A stretch of 64,000 bases of DNA from Rhodococcoides fascians NBRC 12155 = LMG 3623. GTDB taxonomy: Bacteria; Actinomycetota; Actinomycetes; Mycobacteriales; Mycobacteriaceae. The position numbers and the translations under genes were made by a program. This document shows positions 35,601 to 44,544 of this stretch, piece after piece. The DNA lies in NCBI RefSeq assembly GCF_001894785.1, contig NZ_BCWW01000009.1, positions 62,001-126,000 of the forward strand, given 5' to 3'. The notes under the pieces were generated by a model. The model was not told the DNA's origin. It was given only the letters and a program-made list of their open reading frames with translations, and made no database searches. Each line of letters starts with the position of its first letter. The stretch's first letter is position 1.

Positions 35601-37876
35601 TCGATCGGACGGTGGTGCTCGACCGTGCGCAGACCAGGCTCGGCATCGGTGACCGCTGGGGGCGGACGGTCGGCCGTCACAGGTGGCTCGTGCTGGCCGT
35701 CTGGCTGTTGCTCGCGGTGGGTTCTGCTGCGCTCTATCCGGCACTGCAGAACTCGTTGGTGGGAGCCAACTTCTCCGTCCCCGGTACCGAATCGAGTCGC
35801 GCCGACGCGCTCGTCGAACAGCACTTCTCCTCGTTCGGGTCCGAGCAGCTCGTCGTCACGTTCACGTCGGATCGGGTCCGCGTCGCAGATCCCGCTTTCC
35901 GCGAACGCGTCGGCGAGACCGTCTCTGCGCTGCGCCAATCCCCGGATGTGCTGCGGGTCGTCGATCCCTACGAGACGGCCGGATTCGTGCCCCAGATCTC
36001 CGAGGACGGAACGTCGGCGCTGGCTTTCGTCGGTGTCGGCGGCGACCCTCGCGACCGGATCGCGACCGCAGAACGGATGCAGAAGCTCATCGACGGGGCG
36101 TCCGCCGGTGGTATCGACGTGGCGGTCACCGGATACTCGCCGATGACCGTCGATCTGACGAAAGTCGAGTCCGACGACGCCGTGCGGGCCGAAAGTATCG
36201 GCCTACCACTGGCATTCGTGCTGTTGATCCTGGCTCTCGGATCCGTGGTCGCCGGCATCGTGCCGCTCGTCACCACGGGCATCGGAGTGTTGGCGGCGTT
36301 CGGGGTGTTCTCGCTGCTCTCGCACGTCATGACCTTCGACGTCCTCGTGACGACGGTGGCGTCGATGTTCGGTCTCGGTCTGGGCATCGATTACGCGCTC
36401 TTCATCGTCAGCCGGTTTCGAGAGGAAATGGACCGCACCACGCTGCCGGGGGGCACCACGGGCCAGGGGCGTACGAATGCGGCTGTCGGGGCCGCGATGG
36501 GAACGGCGGGCCACACGATCGTCATCTCCGGGCTGGTCGTGCTCATTTCGCTCGGGGCCCTGGCGATCGTCGATGTTCCTGCCGTGCAGAGTATTTCGTT
36601 CGTCGTAGCGCTGACGGTGGCGTGCGTCGTCGTGGTGGCCTGGACGCTGCTACCGGCAATTCTCGCGGTCCTCGGCCCGCGAATCTCGACACTGTCGCTA
36701 CCGCAGAGGTTTCAGCCTCCGGCGGTCGGTGAGCACGATGCCGCGATACCCACGTGGTGGTCACGGTGGGCGCAGCACGTCATCGAACGCCCGTGGCGCT
36801 ACACGGCCGTCACCGCAGCCGTGCTGCTGGCCTGCCTGGTGCCGATCGGGACCATCCAGTACGGGGTGGACCTCGGAGCCGACGCCCTTGCCGCGGAGCC
36901 GAGCGGCCGGGCCAACACGGTCCTCACCGAGAAGTTCGCTCCTGGAACGATTTCGCCGATCACCGTCGTGTTCACCGGCAGCGGTGACCGTCCCCTCGAA
37001 CCGGCGCAGGCGGCCACGGTCGCGGCTTTCGCCGACGACATCCGAGCCGACGGTCGCGTCGATTACGCCCTGGCGCAACAGGACTCCGGCCGCACGCTGC
37101 TGATCGTGGTGCCCGCGGTGCCGATCGACTCGACCGAGGCCTCCGACCTGGTCGCGTCGATCCGGTCGCAGGCAGTTGTTGCCGCAGACCGCGACGGCAC
37201 CACCGTATCCGTCGGCGGAACCACCGCCCTTGTCGTCGATGCCTCCCAGGAGATTTCGAGCAAATTCCTGTGGGTCGTGTTCGCAGTGCTGGCATTCTCG
37301 TTGGTGTACCTGGGTATCGTCTTTCGGAGCGTGGTGATTCCGATCAAGGCGGTCGCCATGAATGTGCTCGTCACCGGCGCGGCGTTGGGTGCGACGGTGG
37401 CGGTGTTCCAGTGGGGATGGGGATCGTCGCTACTCGGGTTCGACAGTCCGGGGTACATCCAGGTGTATCTGCCCGTCACCGTGTTCGCCGTGGTCTTCGG
37501 TCTGTCGATGGATTACGAGGTGTTTCTCATCGGCCGGATGCGCGAGGTGTTCGTCGCGCATCGCAACCGACACAGCGTGAACGACCCCAGCGTGAACGAC
37601 ACCAGTGCCAACGACACCGCGATTGTCGACGGCCTCGAGCACACCGCCAGGCCGATCACTGCTGCGGCCGCGATCATGACCGCCGTGTTCGCCAGCTTCC
37701 TCACTGCCGATGTTCTCGAACTCCAACAGTTCGGGTTCGCGCTCGCTGTCGCCGTTTTGTTCGACGCGGTTCTGGTGCGCATGATGATGGTGCCGGCAAT
37801 GATGAAGCTGTTCGGCGAGCGAAATTGGTGGCCCGGATTGCGTTCCGAGACAAGCGTTCAGGCAGACGGCACCTGA
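35597..37876 (+). CDS. MMPL/RND family lipid exporter
   Basis: 759-aa membrane transporter with twelve predicted helices and two extracytoplasmic loops. The first helix is at about 31-50 (RWLVLAVWLLLAVGSAALYP), the first loop covers 51-195 and the second about 405-555. The proton-relay region includes GLGIDYALFIVSRFREEM near 260 and GLSMDYEVFLIGRMREV near 635. MMPL proteins export lipids or lipid-like products. The tail insert rich in NDPS/NDT repeats near 655 is odd. Last gene of the operon; a convergent anti-sigma gene ends just before its stop (37858). Confidence 0.9.
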   Translation: MIDRTVVLDRAQTRLGIGDRWGRTVGRHRWLVLAVWLLLAVGSAALYPALQNSLVGANFSVPGTESSRADALVEQHFSSFGSEQLVVTFTSDRVRVADPAFRERVGETVSALRQSPDVLRVVDPYETAGFVPQISEDGTSALAFVGVGGDPRDRIATAERMQKLIDGASAGGIDVAVTGYSPMTVDLTKVESDDAVRAESIGLPLAFVLLILALGSVVAGIVPLVTTGIGVLAAFGVFSLLSHVMTFDVLVTTVASMFGLGLGIDYALFIVSRFREEMDRTTLPGGTTGQGRTNAAVGAAMGTAGHTIVISGLVVLISLGALAIVDVPAVQSISFVVALTVACVVVVAWTLLPAILAVLGPRISTLSLPQRFQPPAVGEHDAAIPTWWSRWAQHVIERPWRYTAVTAAVLLACLVPIGTIQYGVDLGADALAAEPSGRANTVLTEKFAPGTISPITVVFTGSGDRPLEPAQAATVAAFADDIRADGRVDYALAQQDSGRTLLIVVPAVPIDSTEASDLVASIRSQAVVAADRDGTTVSVGGTTALVVDASQEISSKFLWVVFAVLAFSLVYLGIVFRSVVIPIKAVAMNVLVTGAALGATVAVFQWGWGSSLLGFDSPGYIQVYLPVTVFAVVFGLSMDYEVFLIGRMREVFVAHRNRHSVNDPSVNDTSANDTAIVDGLEHTARPITAAAAIMTAVFASFLTADVLELQQFGFALAVAVLFDAVLVRMMMVPAMMKLFGERNWWPGLRSETSVQADGT

Positions 37877-38628
37877 GCCGACGCGAGTACGACTCCGTCC
37901 GAACCCCTGATCTCGATCTCGGCGACGTCGCCGCGCAGGACGGCGGCATTCATCCGGCACTCGATGGTGACGGTGCTGCCGAGGAACGTGCCGGACGGCC
38001 GGTCGACGCCCGATCGGTCGACGAGAACGACGTCGTACGGACCGCCGTCGGAGATGCCGTCCATTTCGAGGACGGTTTCCGTTCCCCACGTGTGGGCGAC
38101 GAGACCGCCTTCGACGTCGACAGTCGGTCCGCTGGTGGTGAACGATATTTCCTCGTAGGCCCCGAGAGTTCCTGGTGGTCCGGTGACCACGACCTGGGGT
38201 TCACCGGGCTCGGAGCGGTATGCGTCGATGCCCAGTACTGCTGCACTGCCGACGACGACACCGACGAGCGCTGCGGCAGCGGCCAACCCGGCCGACCCGT
38301 TTCTGACACCGAACCGCGGCCTGGCGACCGGCTGCAATCCGGAGCTGTCCGAACGCTCAGGGACCACGGTGTTCTCGGCGTTGCCGGCGTTCTGGGTGGC
38401 GGTCAGGATTCGCTCGCGGAGTCCGGGCGGCGGAGTCGAGTCGAGCCACGGCAGGTTCGGGCCCCGGCGTTCGAGCTGCTCCGTCGTCGCGCGTAGTTCA
38501 GCGATCTCGATGTCGACCGTGGGGTCCGACGCGGCCAGTGCGCGAAGTTCGTCGGCTTCGGCATTGTCGAGATCGTCGCCGACTGCTGCAGCGATCAACT
38601 CTGCCCGCCGATCGGGTGAGGCTGTCAT
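37858..38628 (-). CDS. RskA-like anti-sigma factor
   Basis: 256-aa membrane protein. A cytoplasmic N-terminus (MTASPDRRAELIAAAVGDDL, no HxxxCxxC zinc motif) leads to one membrane helix near residue 105 (AGLAAAAALVGVVVGSAAVL) and an external C-terminal domain of the anti-sigma-K factor type. It should hold the upstream ECF sigma factor inactive until proteolysed. The ATG overlaps the sigma stop as ATGA, with AAAGGAGG upstream. The 3' end overlaps the convergent MMPL gene by 19 nt. Confidence 0.87.
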   Translation of the reverse strand: MTASPDRRAELIAAAVGDDLDNAEADELRALAASDPTVDIEIAELRATTEQLERRGPNLPWLDSTPPPGLRERILTATQNAGNAENTVVPERSDSSGLQPVARPRFGVRNGSAGLAAAAALVGVVVGSAAVLGIDAYRSEPGEPQVVVTGPPGTLGAYEEISFTTSGPTVDVEGGLVAHTWGTETVLEMDGISDGGPYDVVLVDRSGVDRPSGTFLGSTVTIECRMNAAVLRGDVAEIEIRGSDGVVLASAQVPSA

Positions 38629-39158
38629 CGGTCCTCCTTTCTGTCGAGGTTTCTGCGTAGTGCCTTCAGGGCGTAGAAGGCGCGGGTGCGGAGCGTGCGT
38701 ACCGGCACTCCGGTCGATTCCGACAGCTCGGCGTAGCTGCTTCCGGATACGTGCACAGCCACGACGACCTCGCGGTGGTCGGGCGAGAGCTGTGCCAGTG
38801 CCGCGATGATGCGGAGCCGCTCGTCGGTGTCGGCGGTGGTGTCGCGCGTGACGGCGCTCGGTCCGCGTTCGTGCTCGTCGGGCCGGTCCGATGTCGTCGC
38901 AGGCACTCTCGCCTGGGACCGAACGAGATCGACGATGACGTTTCGCTCGATCGCGAAGAGCCACGTGCGAAGTGAACCTCGGCTCGGGTCGAAGCGCGCT
39001 CTGGCCCGCCAGGCCCGCAGGAACGTCTCCTGCACACAATCCTCGGCGAGGGCTCGATCGCGGAGGGCATTGACGGCGTAACCGAGCATCTCCGACGCGT
39101 GCTGGTCGTATGCGGCCGCGACATCGAAGTTCAGCTCGATCACGCTCCCGATGCTCAT
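38625..39158 (-). CDS. ECF-type RNA polymerase sigma factor
   Basis: About 177 aa. Region 2 is seen in VAAAYDQHASEMLGYAVNALRDRALAEDCVQETFLRAWRAR, including the DCVQETF motif and the -10 recognition segment GSLRTWLFAIERN. Region 4 is ALAQLSPDHREVVVAVHVSGSSYAELSESTGVPVRTLRTRAFYAL. It is closest to SigK/SigL-type factors controlled by RskA-like anti-sigmas, which fits its neighbour. The start could be ATG 39158, ATG 39200 or GTG 39143; I prefer 39158. The divergent CHRD gene is a plausible target. Confidence 0.88.
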   Translation of the reverse strand: MSIGSVIELNFDVAAAYDQHASEMLGYAVNALRDRALAEDCVQETFLRAWRARARFDPSRGSLRTWLFAIERNVIVDLVRSQARVPATTSDRPDEHERGPSAVTRDTTADTDERLRIIAALAQLSPDHREVVVAVHVSGSSYAELSESTGVPVRTLRTRAFYALKALRRNLDRKEDR

Positions 39159-39301
39159 GACAGTGATTACGTCTGCGGCCCCGCAGGCGTTCATATCCAA
39201 GACTGGAATATTTCTTTACCGATATTTGAACATCTACGCGCCGACCGTCGTACACCGTGTACGGGCTCGCCTGCCCGATACTTTCATGGAAGGCACACGA
39301 G
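39159..39301. promoter_or_regulatory. AT-rich divergent promoter region (sigma factor / CHRD gene)
   Basis: The stretch around 39205-39232 is conspicuously AT-rich for this genome (GGAATATTTCTTTACCG then ATATTTGAAC) and lies between the divergent sigma and CHRD genes. It probably contains both promoters. I cannot assign a specific ECF consensus. Confidence 0.4.
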
Positions 39302-40069
39302 ATGATCACACGTTCCACTACACGCCGGGCGGCGTCCGTTCGTAGATCCGCCACGGCACTCGTCGGCGGTACGGCCACCGCGGCGGCGCTGCTGCTGTTC
39401 TCGGCGGGCCCGGCCGCTGCCGACACCCCGGTCGCCGAACCGGACAGTTTCACCAGCGCATTCACCGCGATGGCCACGCCCGATCAGGTTCTGAACGGTG
39501 ACGGCGTGGCCACTCCGGGTCAGCCGGGCGCGATGGGCACCTTCACGCTGCGGATCAATTCCGACCTCGACATCATCTGCTACGACATCTCGCTGAACGG
39601 TGTGACAGGTGACTACATGAGCCCGGCCAAGACGGCTACTCATATCCACCAGGCCGCAGCAGGTGCAGCGGGACCGCCGCGCCTCGCGTTCCCGAACCCG
39701 ACCCCCGTCGGGGACGGCCCGCGCAACAGCAACGGCTGCATACAGGGTCCGTTCACCACCGGTCTGACCCCGGCCGGTGCCGATGCAGACAGCGGTACCG
39801 GATTCACGTTGGACCGGATCGAAGCCGACCCAGCAGGCTTCGCGGCCGACACCCACACCGTCGACTTCTCGGCCGGAGCGGTCCGAGGACAGCTGACCCG
39901 GATTCCGGTCGGATCGGTAGCAACCGGAGGTGGCGGCGCGGCGCTCGCCGCGGCATCCGATTCGGCGACCGGTTCCGCAGCTCCCGTCGTCGGCGCGGTA
40001 GCCCTCGGCGCGATGGCTGTCGCGGGCGTGACGTTGGTGGCACGGCGCACCCGCGGGGTGCAGAGCTGA
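39302..40069 (+). CDS. CHRD-domain surface protein with C-terminal anchor
   Basis: 255-aa exported protein. An Arg-rich n-region and hydrophobic core precede an AxA-type cleavage site (GPAAADTP, about residue 39). The CHRD-like beta domain spans about 50-205 (GTFTLRINSDLDIICYDISL, KTATHIHQAAAGAAGP, FSAGAVRGQL). The C-terminus has a flexible linker, SATGSAAP, a membrane helix and an RRTRG tail, an arrangement like a sortase sorting signal but without a classical LPxTG. It overlaps the following sortase-like gene by 4 nt, so it is the obvious candidate substrate. Confidence 0.83.
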   Translation: MITRSTTRRAASVRRSATALVGGTATAAALLLFSAGPAAADTPVAEPDSFTSAFTAMATPDQVLNGDGVATPGQPGAMGTFTLRINSDLDIICYDISLNGVTGDYMSPAKTATHIHQAAAGAAGPPRLAFPNPTPVGDGPRNSNGCIQGPFTTGLTPAGADADSGTGFTLDRIEADPAGFAADTHTVDFSAGAVRGQLTRIPVGSVATGGGGAALAAASDSATGSAAPVVGAVALGAMAVAGVTLVARRTRGVQS

Positions 40070-40698
40070 AGCTCCCCACGCGGGCTGCACTCGCGGCCGC
40101 GGTTCTGACGGCTGCGGTTCTGACGGCGGTGGTGACGGGATGTGGTGCGTCGCCACCGTCGCCACCGTCGTCACAACCTGAGCCGGCCCCGACGGTGTCC
40201 TCTTCGTCGCCCGTGCCCGTGCCCTCGCCCGAACTGTCCGGCGTAGTGGGGGATCGGCCGATCCCGATGCGCCTGAGCATTCCTGCCATCGCGCTCGACG
40301 AGGGGCTCGTCGGCCTGGGTATTGCCGACAGCGGCGAGATGGAGGTACCCACCGACTACGACGACGTCGGGTGGTTCACCGGCGGTAGCCGACCCGGTGG
40401 GATCGGCAGTCCGACGGTGTTCGCCGGGCATGTCGACTCGACTACCGGGCCTGCGGTGTTCGATCGGCTGTCGGATCTGAACCCGGGCGATATCGTCACG
40501 GTCGGCGACGAAGCAGGTGGCCGAGCGGACTATCGGATCGAGCGCATCGGCGACCACGGCAAGGCGGACTTCCCGACGGCGTCGGTGTTCGGCGCGGTGC
40601 CCGGCGACGAGATCCGGTTGATCACCTGTTCGGGCGATTTCGATGCGACCGTGGGCAGTTACGAACGCAACCTGGTCGTCTACGGGGTGCGGCAGTAG
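40066..40698 (+). CDS. Class E/F sortase-like lipoprotein (apparent CTG start)
   Basis: 210-aa sortase. The catalytic His is in TVFAGHVDS, Cys in RLITCSGDF and Arg in YERNLVVYG. No ATG, GTG or TTG opens a frame that includes the signal peptide. The in-frame CTG at 40066 does, giving [20 protein letters not shown], then lipobox VTGC with Cys26, and it overlaps the CHRD stop as CTGA. Starting instead at GTG 40126 or 40129 would delete the export signal. The Pro/Ser-rich linker after Cys26 tethers the domain to the membrane. Confidence 0.75.
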   Translation: MKLPTRAALAAAVLTAAVLTAVVTGCGASPPSPPSSQPEPAPTVSSSSPVPVPSPELSGVVGDRPIPMRLSIPAIALDEGLVGLGIADSGEMEVPTDYDDVGWFTGGSRPGGIGSPTVFAGHVDSTTGPAVFDRLSDLNPGDIVTVGDEAGGRADYRIERIGDHGKADFPTASVFGAVPGDEIRLITCSGDFDATVGSYERNLVVYGVRQ

Positions 40699-41030
40699 CC
40701 GATCGTTTTGGAGTTGACCCCCGAGGTGTTGTAGCCTGGTCGACGGTCCAGAAGGAATGTGCTCGCAGTGCGTGCATTTCTTTCGTTCCGCCCAATCAAG
40801 TTCTACCCAAGACCGTTGGTCACCGCCTTCTCGAGGGAAATTTCCTGACAGGTGTGCGGTTGAAGGTCCGAGATCGCTTCGGACGGCCCACGCAGGAGAA
40901 CGCGGTAGGGAACCTGTCGTGCAGCTTCGGCTGCCACTTGTTCACGCCCCGTGTGCTTCCTGCACCGGGGCGTTCGTCGTTTTCCGGCCCTCTCGCGATC
41001 GACACAACTTCCCACGAGAGGAGGCGAAGT
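40699..41030 (+). promoter_or_regulatory. rplJ-rplL promoter and L10 leader
   Basis: 332 nt without a gene. TTGGAG (40708-40713) and TAGCCT (40732-40737) with 18-nt spacing form a plausible promoter. The leader of about 290 nt is expected to hold the L10(L12)4 autoregulatory site, as in other bacteria, and contains the attenuator-like hairpin at 40944. Confidence 0.5.
40944..40983 (+). terminator. Attenuator-like hairpin in the rplJ leader
   Basis: ACGCCCCG (40944-40951) pairs with CGGGGCGT (40966-40973), extended by GTGC/GCAC around a 5-nt loop, and is followed by TTCGTCGTTTT. It lies 50 nt before the rplJ start, so it may attenuate transcription. Confidence 0.6.
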
Positions 41031-41612
41031 ATGGCAAAGCCCGAAAAGGTCTCCGCAGTTTCGGAGATCACCGACCAGTTCAAGGGTTCGACGGCTGCCG
41101 TCGTCACGGAATACCGTGGCCTGTCGGTTTCCGGTCTGACTCAGCTCCGGCGTGCGCTCGGCGAAGGTGCCACGTACTCCGTCGCCAAGAACACCCTGGT
41201 CAAGCGCGCAGCTGCCGATGCCGGCATCACCGGCCTCGACGACTTGTTCGTCGGACCGACCGCCATTGCATTCATCAAGGGCGAGCCGGTCGACGCTGCG
41301 AAGGCCATCAAGGCCTTCGCGAAGGACAACAAGGCCTTGATCATCAAGGGCGGCTACATGGACGGCGCAACGCTGTCCGTGGACGAGATCAACAAGATCG
41401 CAGACCTCGAGTCTCGCGAGATCCTGTTGGCCAAGCTCGCCGGCGCCATGAAGGGCAACTTGTCGAAGGCTGCAGGCCTGTTCAACGCTCCCGCATCGCA
41501 GTTCGCCCGCTTGGCGTTCGCGTTGCAGGAGAAGAAGGCTGCCGGCGAACCTGCCGCAGCCGAGGCCCCTGCAGAAGCAGAAGCACCGGCGGAAGCTCCC
41601 GCCGAAAGCTGA
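41031..41612 (+). CDS. rplJ: 50S ribosomal protein L10
   Basis: 193 aa: N-terminal [20 protein letters not shown] and [18 protein letters not shown], followed by the rRNA-binding domain with [11 protein letters not shown]. The C-terminal Ala/Pro/Glu-rich tail is typical of actinobacteria. It recruits L7/L12 dimers to the stalk. GAGAGGAGG precedes the ATG. Confidence 0.98.
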   Translation: MAKPEKVSAVSEITDQFKGSTAAVVTEYRGLSVSGLTQLRRALGEGATYSVAKNTLVKRAAADAGITGLDDLFVGPTAIAFIKGEPVDAAKAIKAFAKDNKALIIKGGYMDGATLSVDEINKIADLESREILLAKLAGAMKGNLSKAAGLFNAPASQFARLAFALQEKKAAGEPAAAEAPAEAEAPAEAPAES

Positions 41613-41693
41613 TCCGCTGGCATTAGCGAACAGCTCCACACCAACACCATGTCGCGGATCAGCGGCCAGGTACTTACAGGAAGGACCGCCACC

Positions 41694-42080
41694 ATGGCGA
41701 AGCTCAGCACCGAAGAATTGCTCGACCAGTTCAAGGAGCTCACCCTCCTCGAGCTCAGCGAGTTCGTGAAGGCATTCGAGGAGACCTTCGAGGTCACCGC
41801 AGCTGCTCCCGTCGCAGTTGCAGCAGCAGGCGGAGCAGGCGCTCCGGCTGAGGCAGCCGAAGAGCAGGACGAGTTCGATGTCGTTCTCGAGTCGGCCGGC
41901 GACAAGAAGATCCAGGTCATCAAGGTCGTCCGTGAGGTCGTCTCCGGCCTCGGCCTGAAGGAAGCCAAGGACCTCGTCGAGAGCGCTCCGAAGGCAATCC
42001 TGGAGAAGGTCGCCAAGGATGCAGCCGAGGCTGCCAAGGAGAAGCTGGAAGCTGCCGGCGCAAAGATCTCCGTCAAGTAA
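41694..42080 (+). CDS. rplL: 50S ribosomal protein L7/L12
   Basis: 128 aa. The N-terminal dimerisation region ([22 protein letters not shown]) is joined by an Ala/Gly hinge to the factor-binding domain [21 protein letters not shown] … [24 protein letters not shown] precedes the ATG at 41694; the in-frame ATG at 41649 is upstream of this site and not used. A strong terminator follows. Confidence 0.98.
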   Translation: MAKLSTEELLDQFKELTLLELSEFVKAFEETFEVTAAAPVAVAAAGGAGAPAEAAEEQDEFDVVLESAGDKKIQVIKVVREVVSGLGLKEAKDLVESAPKAILEKVAKDAAEAAKEKLEAAGAKISVK

Positions 42081-42124
42081 GACCGCTTCACTGCAGTCGT
42101 ACTTCGCGCTCTCAACATCGAGCG

Positions 42125-42171
42125 CACAGAAGGGGCCGTCCTCACTTCGGTGAGGGCGGCCCTTTTCTGTG
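42125..42171 (+). terminator. Strong Rho-independent terminator after rplL
   Basis: An approximately 20-bp stem starting CACAGAAGGGGCC closes on a TTCG tetraloop at 42146-42149 and ends GGCCCTTTTCTGTG. It begins 45 nt after the rplL stop and separates the ribosomal operon from mkl. Confidence 0.88.
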
Positions 42172-42569
42172 TTCGGGGGAGGGCTGCTCCTGCGTTCGAT
42201 GGAGCCTTCTCCTGTGTTCGATGCGGATCGCATCGCGCTGCGTTGTGACCGATCACGGAGTCTTCTCGATCCCGGGACATCGGCAACGCGTCACTGTTTA
42301 CTCGTGAACGCCGAAGTCCGAAGCTTTCCGAATGGTCTCGGCCGGGTGCGGTTGTGTCTTGTCACAGAATCCGACGGCAGGGACTTGTCACAGTTCGGGC
42401 GACTTCCCGACCGGCTCGCGTGAGATGAGCCACACTGATGCAAGCTCTACAGCCTGACTCGGGGAAGTTCTTACTGGGCGGTAAGCTCCTGTGTCGGAGC
42501 GGACACGTGCATGGGATACAGTGACGCAACCCACATCCGGGTCGATGTGTATGAATTGTGGAGGTCAGC
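42172..42569 (+). promoter_or_regulatory. Upstream region of the mkl-mce operon
   Basis: About 400 nt with no supported gene. It contains CTGYGTTCG repeats at 42167, 42190 and 42212 (22-23-nt phasing), a 15-nt palindrome GATGCG-GAT-CGCATC at 42220-42234, and a TAAGCT hexamer near 42483. The ribosome-binding site GGAGG lies 5 nt before the GTG at 42570. I read it as the operon's promoter and operator region. Confidence 0.4.
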
Positions 42570-43739
42570 GTGGGAGTCGAGGTTTCGGTCGAAGGATTGA
42601 CCAAGTCTTTCGGTGTACAGAAGATTTGGCAGGACGTGACGTTGACTCTGCCGAAGGGTGAAGTCAGTGCATTGCTCGGTCCTTCCGGTACCGGTAAGTC
42701 GGTCTTCCTCAAGTCGCTGATCGGTCTCCTTCGCCCCGAGCAGGGCAAGATTTTCATCGACGGAACCGACATCCTGCAGTGCTCCTCGCGTGAGCTCTAC
42801 GAGATCCGCAAGCTGTTCGGAGTGCTCTTCCAGGACGGTGCCCTGTTCGGCTCGATGAACCTCTACGACAACGTCGCCTTCCCGCTTCGCGAGCACACCA
42901 AGAAGTCCGAGTCCGACATTCGCAAGATCGTCATGGAGAAGCTCGAACTGACGGGTCTGCTCGGTGCCGAGGACAAGCTGCCCGGTGAGATCTCCGGTGG
43001 TATGCGCAAGCGTGCCGGCCTCGCCCGCGCGCTGGTGCTGGACCCGGAGATCATTCTCGTCGACGAGCCGGACTCCGGCCTCGATCCTGTTCGTACGACG
43101 TACATTTCGCAGACATTGATCGACATCAACGCCAACATCGATGCCACGATCCTCATCGTCTCGCACAACATCAATCTGGCTCGAACGGTCCCCGACAACA
43201 TCGGCATGCTGTTCCGTCGTCAGCTGGTCATGTTCGGCCCCCGTGAGGTGCTGCTCACCAGTGACGAGCCGGTGGTCAAGCAATTCCTGAACGGCACGAT
43301 GATCGGGCCGATCGGAATGTCGGAAGAGAAGGACGAGGCGCAGATGGCGCAGGAGCAGGCCATGGTCGACGCCGGTCACCACGCCGGTGGCGTCGACGAC
43401 GTCGAAGGCATCGTGCCGCAGATGAAGGCCACCCCGGGTACGCCGGTGCGCCAGGCCGTCGGACGCAGGCAGGAGCGGGTGCGCCAGATCATGCACACCC
43501 TGCCGCACAGCGCTCAGGTCGCGATCCAGGAGAGCCTCGACAGCACCGACTCGGGGCAGCGTTACCCGGCGTACGCAGACCAGCAGGGTTACGACCAGCA
43601 GGGCTACGACCAGCAGGGCTACGACCAACAGGGGTACGGCCAGCAGGGCTACGACCAACAGGGGTACAGCCAACAAGGCTACGACCAAGGACATGATCAG
43701 CAGGGCTACCAAGCTCCAACACAAGGTCGGGGTCAATAG
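42570..43739 (+). CDS. mkl: Mce transporter ATPase Mkl/MceG with QQGY repeat tail
   Basis: 389-aa ABC ATPase that powers Mce lipid importers. Walker A GPSGTGKS is near residue 38, signature SGGMRKR near 145, and Walker [13 protein letters not shown] near 165. After the ATPase core a C-terminal extension (about 250-389) ends in at least six YDQQG-type repeats. GTG 42570 is preceded by GGAGG; GTG 42558 is an alternative. M. tuberculosis has mkl (Rv0655) near rplL but away from its mce operons, whereas here it directly heads one. Confidence 0.93.
   Translation: MGVEVSVEGLTKSFGVQKIWQDVTLTLPKGEVSALLGPSGTGKSVFLKSLIGLLRPEQGKIFIDGTDILQCSSRELYEIRKLFGVLFQDGALFGSMNLYDNVAFPLREHTKKSESDIRKIVMEKLELTGLLGAEDKLPGEISGGMRKRAGLARALVLDPEIILVDEPDSGLDPVRTTYISQTLIDINANIDATILIVSHNINLARTVPDNIGMLFRRQLVMFGPREVLLTSDEPVVKQFLNGTMIGPIGMSEEKDEAQMAQEQAMVDAGHHAGGVDDVEGIVPQMKATPGTPVRQAVGRRQERVRQIMHTLPHSAQVAIQESLDSTDSGQRYPAYADQQGYDQQGYDQQGYDQQGYGQQGYDQQGYSQQGYDQGHDQQGYQAPTQGRGQ
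43575..43712 (+). repeat. In-gene 15-nt tandem repeats (YDQQG units)
   Basis: The 3' end of mkl carries imperfect 15-nt repeats of the type TACGACCAGCAGGGC, coding for [15 protein letters not shown] units. They keep frame and so are protein repeats, not a CRISPR or satellite element. Confidence 0.85.
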
Positions 43740-43744
43740 CAGAC

Positions 43745-44539
43745 ATGGGGGGATCGAAGAAGTCCGCGTTCGCGCCCGCGAACGCCGCTCTGACACAAGC
43801 GGGCAATATCGTCGAACTGTTCGTCGAGGTGGTCCGAAACACCTTTCGTAGGCCGTTCCAGTTCCGCGAGTTCATCGAGCAGGCCTGGTTCATCGCCAGC
43901 GTGACGATTCTGCCGACGGCACTGGTCGCCATTCCGTTCGGCGCGGTCGTATCGCTGCAGACCGGTTCGCTGATCAAGCAGCTCGGTGCCGAATCGTTCA
44001 CCGGTGCAGCCAGCGTGCTCGCCGTCATCCAGCAGGGCAGTCCGATCGTGACCGCCCTCCTGGTGGCCGGTGCGGCCGGTTCTGCCGTCACCGCCGACCT
44101 CGGTTCTCGCACCATTCGCGAGGAGATCGACGCGATGCGGGTACTGGGAATCGATCCGGTTCACCGCCTCGTCGTTCCGCGAGTGCTGGCCATGATCCTC
44201 GTGGCGCTGCTGCTCAACGGACTCGTCTCGGTCGTCGGCATCGTCGGTGGCTACTTCTTCAACGTGATCCTGCAGGGTGGTACCCCCGGTGCCTACCTGG
44301 CGTCGTTCTCCGCGTTGGCTCAGCTACCCGATCTGTATGTCGCAGAAGCGAAAGCGGCGATCTTCGGTCTCATCGCCGGCATCATCGCGTCGTACAAGGG
44401 CCTGAATCCCAACCCCGGCCCCAAGGGTGTCGGTGAAGCTGTGAACCAGACGGTTGTCATCACGTTCCTGCTGCTGTTCTTCGCCAACCTCATTCTCACC
44501 CTGGTCTACCTCCAGGTCGTACCAGCGAAGGGAGCGTAA
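43745..44539 (+). CDS. Mce permease YrbEA
   Basis: 264-aa MlaE-family permease with five to six helices. The conserved EEIDAMRVLGIDPVHRLVVPR segment near residue 120 is the ATPase-coupling region. Together with YrbEB it forms the membrane channel of the Mce complex. It begins 5 nt after mkl. The mce class (mce1-4) cannot be assigned from what I can see. Confidence 0.93.
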   Translation: MGGSKKSAFAPANAALTQAGNIVELFVEVVRNTFRRPFQFREFIEQAWFIASVTILPTALVAIPFGAVVSLQTGSLIKQLGAESFTGAASVLAVIQQGSPIVTALLVAGAAGSAVTADLGSRTIREEIDAMRVLGIDPVHRLVVPRVLAMILVALLLNGLVSVVGIVGGYFFNVILQGGTPGAYLASFSALAQLPDLYVAEAKAAIFGLIAGIIASYKGLNPNPGPKGVGEAVNQTVVITFLLLFFANLILTLVYLQVVPAKGA

Positions 44540-44544
44540 CCGCG

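Noticed and set aside
43575..43712. Tandem repeats considered as a CRISPR array
   Set aside because: The 15-nt units are contiguous without spacers, stay in frame with mkl and encode YDQQG; no cas genes are near.
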